Origin: Microbacterium sp. 2FI
GTDB lineage: Bacteria; Actinomycetota; Actinomycetes; Actinomycetales; Microbacteriaceae
Length of the DNA: 64,000 nucleotides
Reading direction: 5' to 3'
Assembly: GCF_005502885.1 (NCBI RefSeq)
Contig: NZ_SCMR01000011.1
Coordinates: 1 to 64,000 of the forward strand
The notes beneath the pieces were generated by a model that saw only the letters and a list, made by a program, of their open reading frames with translations, had not been told where the DNA came from and did not search any database. Of the stretch, positions 60,745 through 64,000 are shown in pieces. The position numbers and the translations under genes are program-made. Numbering within the stretch: position 1 is the first letter of the stretch; every line of letters starts with the position of its first letter.

Positions 60745-61575
60745 ATGAACCAGCTGACCGAACCGACGACGACGTCGTTCACGGGTGTCACCGGCGACGA
60801 GATCGTCGTGTGGCGATGGGAGAACCCGGGTGCGGCGTTCGTCGCCGTCATCGCCCACGGCTACGGCGAGCACGCCCGGCGCTACGACCACGTGGCCGAG
60901 CGCCTCGTCGACGAGGGCGCCGAGGTCGTCGCGCCCGACCACTTCGGCCATGGCCGCTCGGGCGGCGAGCGTGTCGCGGTCGAGACTTTCGACGACTTCG
61001 CCCGCGACCTTGCCGTGGTCATCGACGACGCCCGCGCGGCCCGTCCCGGTCTGCCGATCGTGCTGATCGGCCACTCGATGGGCGGCGCGATCGCCACCCG
61101 GTTCGTCCAGCTCGGCGGCGCCGGTTCTCTCGACGCTCTCGTCCTCAGCGGGCCGTACATCGGCGGCAACCCGGATCTGCAGGCGCTCGCCTTCCTCGAT
61201 CCGATCCCCGACGTGCCGATCGATCCGGCGTCGCTCTCGCGGGATCCGGCGACCGGCGAGGCATATGCCGCCGACACCCTCGTCCACCACGGCCCGTTCC
61301 TGCGCCAGACGCTCCTGGCGATCGGCACCGGCCTCGACGACATCTCGGCCGGGCCGAGTGCCGGCATCCCCGCCATCTGGCTCCACGGCGGCGACGACTC
61401 GGTCGCGCCGTACGTCCACGCCGAACCCGCCGCGCGCCACGTGATCGGCGTCGACGGAGCACACATCCGCTACGACGGCGCGCGGCACGAGATCTTCAAC
61501 GAGATCAACCGCGACGAGGTGCTCGACGACGTGGTGCGCTTCATCCGCGCGAGTGTTCCCGCTCTCGCCCGATGA
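60745..61575 (+). CDS. Monoacylglycerol-lipase-like alpha/beta hydrolase
   Basis: A 276-residue serine hydrolase. AHGYGEHARRYDHVAERL holds the oxyanion HG motif typical of the MAGL group, the nucleophile is GHSMGGAIATRF with Ser near residue 115, the acid is in WLHGGDDSVAP and the base His in GARHEIFNE. It is cytosolic. Neighbouring genes for enoate reduction and CoA activation suggest an ester of an acid as substrate. AAGGA precedes the ATG; the frame extends further but as shadow of PadR. Confidence 0.83.
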   Translation: MNQLTEPTTTSFTGVTGDEIVVWRWENPGAAFVAVIAHGYGEHARRYDHVAERLVDEGAEVVAPDHFGHGRSGGERVAVETFDDFARDLAVVIDDARAARPGLPIVLIGHSMGGAIATRFVQLGGAGSLDALVLSGPYIGGNPDLQALAFLDPIPDVPIDPASLSRDPATGEAYAADTLVHHGPFLRQTLLAIGTGLDDISAGPSAGIPAIWLHGGDDSVAPYVHAEPAARHVIGVDGAHIRYDGARHEIFNEINRDEVLDDVVRFIRASVPALAR

Positions 61576-63623
61576 CCGCGTACCCGCTGCTGCTGTCGCC
61601 GCTGCGCGTCGGGCCGCGGACTCTGTCCAGCCGCGTCGTCATGGGCTCGATGCACCTCGGGCTCGAGGAGCGGCCCGGCGGCTTCGAGCGCATGGCCGCC
61701 TTCTACGCCGAACGCGCTCGCCGCGGGGTCGCGCTCATCGTGACCGGCGGCGTCTCGCCGAACGCCGACGGGCGCCCGTGGCCCGACGGTGCGGTGCTCG
61801 CCGATGAGGGGCACGTACCGCCTCATCGGACGGTGACGGATGCCGTGCACGCCGAAGGCGGGATCATCCTGCTGCAGCTCCTCCACTTCGGCCGCTACGC
61901 CGAGCACGACGACCTGGTCGCACCCTCCGGGCTCGGGGCGCCGATCTCACGCCGCGTCCCGCGCGAACTGACGGCCGCCGAGATCGACCGGACGATCGCG
62001 GACTACGGCAACGCTGCGCGTCTCGCCCGCCTCGCCGGCTACGACGGGGTCGAGATCATGGGATCGGAGGGCTACCTCGTCAACGAGTTCCTCGCGCCGG
62101 CGACGAACCGCCGGGACGACCGCTGGGGCGGAGACAGCGCTCGCCGACGCGCGTTCGCGCTCGCCGTGGTCGCGGCCGTGCGTAAGGCGCTCGGCGCCGA
62201 CGCCGTCCTGTCGTTCCGGCTCTCGGTCGCCGACCTTGTGCCGGGCGGCAGCACGCTCGACGAAGTCCGAGACCTCGCGCGCGGACTCGAGGAGGCAGGC
62301 GTCGACATGATCGTGACCGGCGTCGGCTGGCACGAGGCGCGCGTGCCGACGATCGCCACGAGCGTTCCCCGCGCGGCGTTCGCGGTGTTCACGCGTGCGG
62401 TGAAAGAGGCGGTCGGCATCCCGGTCGCCGCATCGAACCGCATCAACACTCCGCAGACCGCCGAGGACATCCTCAGCGCCGGCGACGCCGACCTCATCTC
62501 GCTCGCGCGGCCCCTCTTGGCCGATCCCGCCTTCGTCGCGAAGGCGCGCGCGGGCAGCCCCGACGCGATCAACACCTGCATCGGCTGCAATCAGGCCTGC
62601 ATCGACCACACCCTCGCGGGTGAGGTGAGCTCGTGCCTGGTGAACCCGCGCGCGTGCCACGAGACGGTGCTCGTCCTCGGACGCACCCGCAACGCCCTGT
62701 CCGTCGCGGTCGTCGGCGCCGGTCCGGCGGGTCTCGCAGCAGCCACCGCTGCCGCGGAGTGCGGGCATCGCGTCACGCTGTTCGAAGCTCGCGACGACAT
62801 CGGCGGTCAGTTCGATCTGGCCCGCCGCATCCCCGGCAAAGAGGAGTTCGCCGAGACGCTGCGCTACTTCCGCGGCGAGCTCGCGCGTCGGGGCGTCGAG
62901 GTGCGCACGGGCACGGCGGTCACCGCCGCGGATCTGGTCGCCGAGGGTTTCGACGAGATCATCCTCGCGACCGGTGTCGCGCCGCGCGTGCCCGAGATCC
63001 CCGGACTCGCCCTGCGGCACGTGGTCGACTACGCCCGGGTGCTCCGGGGCGAGGCGCCTGTCGGCGATCGCGTCGTGATCCTCGGTGCCGGCGGCATCGG
63101 CTTCGACACCGCCGTCTTCCTCACCCAGGACGGCGCCTCGACAGCACTCGACCGTGACCGCTTCTTCGCGAACTGGGGCGTCACCGCAGACCCGTCGATC
63201 CGGGGCGGGCTCATCGCCCCCGGCCCCGCGAAGAGTCGCCGGACCGTGACGGTGCTGCAGCGCAAGGCCACCAAGCCCGGCGCCGGCCTCGGCCGCACGA
63301 CCGGATGGATCCACCGCGCCGAGTTGCGCCATCGCGGGGTCGCCTTCTACGCCGGCGTCGCGTACGAGCAGATCACGGATGCCGGCATCGAGGTCACGAT
63401 CGACGGCACGCGTCGGCAGCTGGATGCCGACACCGTCGTGCTGTGCACCGGCCAGGTCTCGGTCGATCATCTTGACCGAGAACTGCGCGCCCTCGGCGCG
63501 CGCCCGATCATCATCGGCGGCGCGCGGCTGGCCGGCGAGCTCGATGCCAAGCGCGCGATCCGCGAGGGCACCGAGGCCGCCGTATCTATCGGCTCGCGCG
63601 AGCGCGTCGCCGCAGCATCCTGA
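61572..63623 (+). CDS. FadH-type 2,4-dienoyl-CoA/enoate reductase (OYE + Fe-S + FAD)
   Basis: A 683-residue multidomain flavoenzyme. The N-terminal OYE barrel (1-330) has the FMN/substrate pieces LLQLLHFGRYA and GSEGYLVNEFLAPATNRRDDRWGG. A 4Fe-4S motif follows (CIGCNQACIDHTLAGEVSSC, near residues 337-356). The C-terminal FAD/NAD(P) domain has GAGPAGLAAATAAAECGHRV and GAGGIGFDTAVFL. It is 683 rather than about 670 residues. E. coli FadH reduces 2,4-dienoyl-CoA; cinnamate-type enoate reductases share this design. ATGA overlap with the hydrolase. Confidence 0.88.
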   Translation: MTAYPLLLSPLRVGPRTLSSRVVMGSMHLGLEERPGGFERMAAFYAERARRGVALIVTGGVSPNADGRPWPDGAVLADEGHVPPHRTVTDAVHAEGGIILLQLLHFGRYAEHDDLVAPSGLGAPISRRVPRELTAAEIDRTIADYGNAARLARLAGYDGVEIMGSEGYLVNEFLAPATNRRDDRWGGDSARRRAFALAVVAAVRKALGADAVLSFRLSVADLVPGGSTLDEVRDLARGLEEAGVDMIVTGVGWHEARVPTIATSVPRAAFAVFTRAVKEAVGIPVAASNRINTPQTAEDILSAGDADLISLARPLLADPAFVAKARAGSPDAINTCIGCNQACIDHTLAGEVSSCLVNPRACHETVLVLGRTRNALSVAVVGAGPAGLAAATAAAECGHRVTLFEARDDIGGQFDLARRIPGKEEFAETLRYFRGELARRGVEVRTGTAVTAADLVAEGFDEIILATGVAPRVPEIPGLALRHVVDYARVLRGEAPVGDRVVILGAGGIGFDTAVFLTQDGASTALDRDRFFANWGVTADPSIRGGLIAPGPAKSRRTVTVLQRKATKPGAGLGRTTGWIHRAELRHRGVAFYAGVAYEQITDAGIEVTIDGTRRQLDADTVVLCTGQVSVDHLDRELRALGARPIIIGGARLAGELDAKRAIREGTEAAVSIGSRERVAAAS

Positions 63624-63664
63624 GTCGTTCCCGTCCCCATCCCACCGCAGACGAAGAGGTCTCT

Positions 63665-64000
63665 CGTGACGTTCTCCAGCCCGTTCCCCGATCCCGTGAT
63701 CCCCGACTGCTCGCTCCAGGAGTTCGTGCTGGGCGCGGTCGATGCCGCCGACGCCGACCGGCCGGCCGTCATCGACGGGCCGAGCGGCGAGGTGCTGACC
63801 TACGCCCAGCTCATCGCCCGCGTCGACGCCACCGCCGCGGCCCTCGAAGGCCGGGGCGTCGTCGCCGGTGACGTCGTGGCGCTGCACGCTCCGAACTCGC
63901 CGCAGTTCGTCATCGCGTACCACGCGTGCGGCGCGATCGGCGCGACCGTCACGACGGTGCCGGTGCTCTCGACCGCCGATGACGTCGAGCGTCAGCTACA
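63665..64000 (+). CDS. Acyl-CoA ligase (AMP-binding), truncated at window edge
   Basis: Partial gene; the first 112 codons are present, from a GTG with AGAGGT upstream. The translation (LTYAQLIARVDATAAALEGRGVVAGDVVALHAPNSPQFVIAYHACGAIGATVTTVP) is the N-terminus of an ANL-superfamily ligase, closest in style to 4-coumarate-CoA ligase-like enzymes. The P-loop and AMP motifs lie beyond the window. It starts 41 bases after the FadH-like gene and probably continues its operon, activating the acid for reduction or beta-oxidation. Confidence 0.83.

Noticed and set aside
1..64000. CRISPR arrays, tRNA/rRNA genes, transposases, phage integrases
   Set aside because: Looked for repeated spacer-repeat units, tRNA T-loop patterns and DDE or recombinase motifs; none found by eye, though short tRNAs could be missed.

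Overview
The window is high-GC DNA with GTG/ATG starts, tightly packed genes and many 1-4 nt stop/start overlaps. Gene content (GlnR-like spacing upstream of urea genes, actinobacterial paa gene order, leaderless-looking promoters, MmyB-type XRE regulators, the recurrent oligomer GGCATCC/GGATGCC) suggests a free-living or plant/soil actinobacterium, most likely Microbacteriaceae and close to Microbacterium. This assignment is by protein resemblance only; there is no rRNA in the window. No tRNA, rRNA, CRISPR array, transposase or phage gene was seen.

Layout. 0.2-3.3 kb: an SRPBCC protein coupled to a tiny zinc-ribbon protein, a ChaA-type cation/proton antiporter and an XRE/MmyB regulator divergent from an aldo-keto reductase (3.3-4.2 kb). 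4.2-8.7 kb (minus): a DUF2461 gene with a short C-terminus, a GGDEF-EAL membrane protein, a processive family-2 glycosyltransferase and a small membrane protein, which look like one c-di-GMP-linked polysaccharide cassette. 8.9-13.6 kb: a DUF2804 protein, a large hairpin, an MFS exporter plus zinc dehydrogenase operon divergent from a second XRE/MmyB regulator, and a small membrane protein. 13.6-17.2 kb: dehydratase, SMP-30 lactonase and zinc dehydrogenase, a non-phosphorylative sugar or sugar-acid route. 18.3-19.6 kb: a VapBC-type toxin-antitoxin pair abutting a beheaded, frameshifted ribokinase. 19.7-25.7 kb: SLC13 transporter, a GH13 enzyme coupled to an LLM flavin oxidoreductase, Dps and a dienelactone-hydrolase-like protein.

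25.7-36.5 kb is a urea nitrogen island: ureABC-FGD plus a NiCoT nickel importer on the minus strand, divergent from the urea ABC transporter urtABCDE, with a shared 353-bp control region. ureE is absent and UreG carries a His-rich C-terminal tail. It is followed by a chain (36.6-41.3 kb) of an NCS1 permease, two tandem TetR regulators, a histidine kinase and a LuxR-type response regulator, every junction of which overlaps. 41.4-46.0 kb: DUF2871 and FUSC membrane proteins, then an ECF sigma factor locus in which the sigma gene and a divergent pair of paralogous membrane proteins share mirror-image promoters of identical geometry; a membrane protein coupled to the sigma gene may be its anti-sigma factor.

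46.0-55.4 kb is a phenylacetate degradation island: a TetR regulator, paaF-like hydratase, hydroxyacyl-CoA dehydrogenase, paaZ, paaI, then paaABCDE and paaG, with the same 12-base operator core in front of both halves. The CoA ligase (paaK) and thiolase (paaJ) are not in the window. 55.4-59.9 kb (minus) is a branched-chain-amino-acid-type ABC transporter. 60.2 kb to the edge (plus): PadR regulator, serine hydrolase, FadH-like enoate reductase and the 5' end of a CoA ligase. Together with the divergent transporter these could handle aromatic acids or their esters; that substrate is inference.
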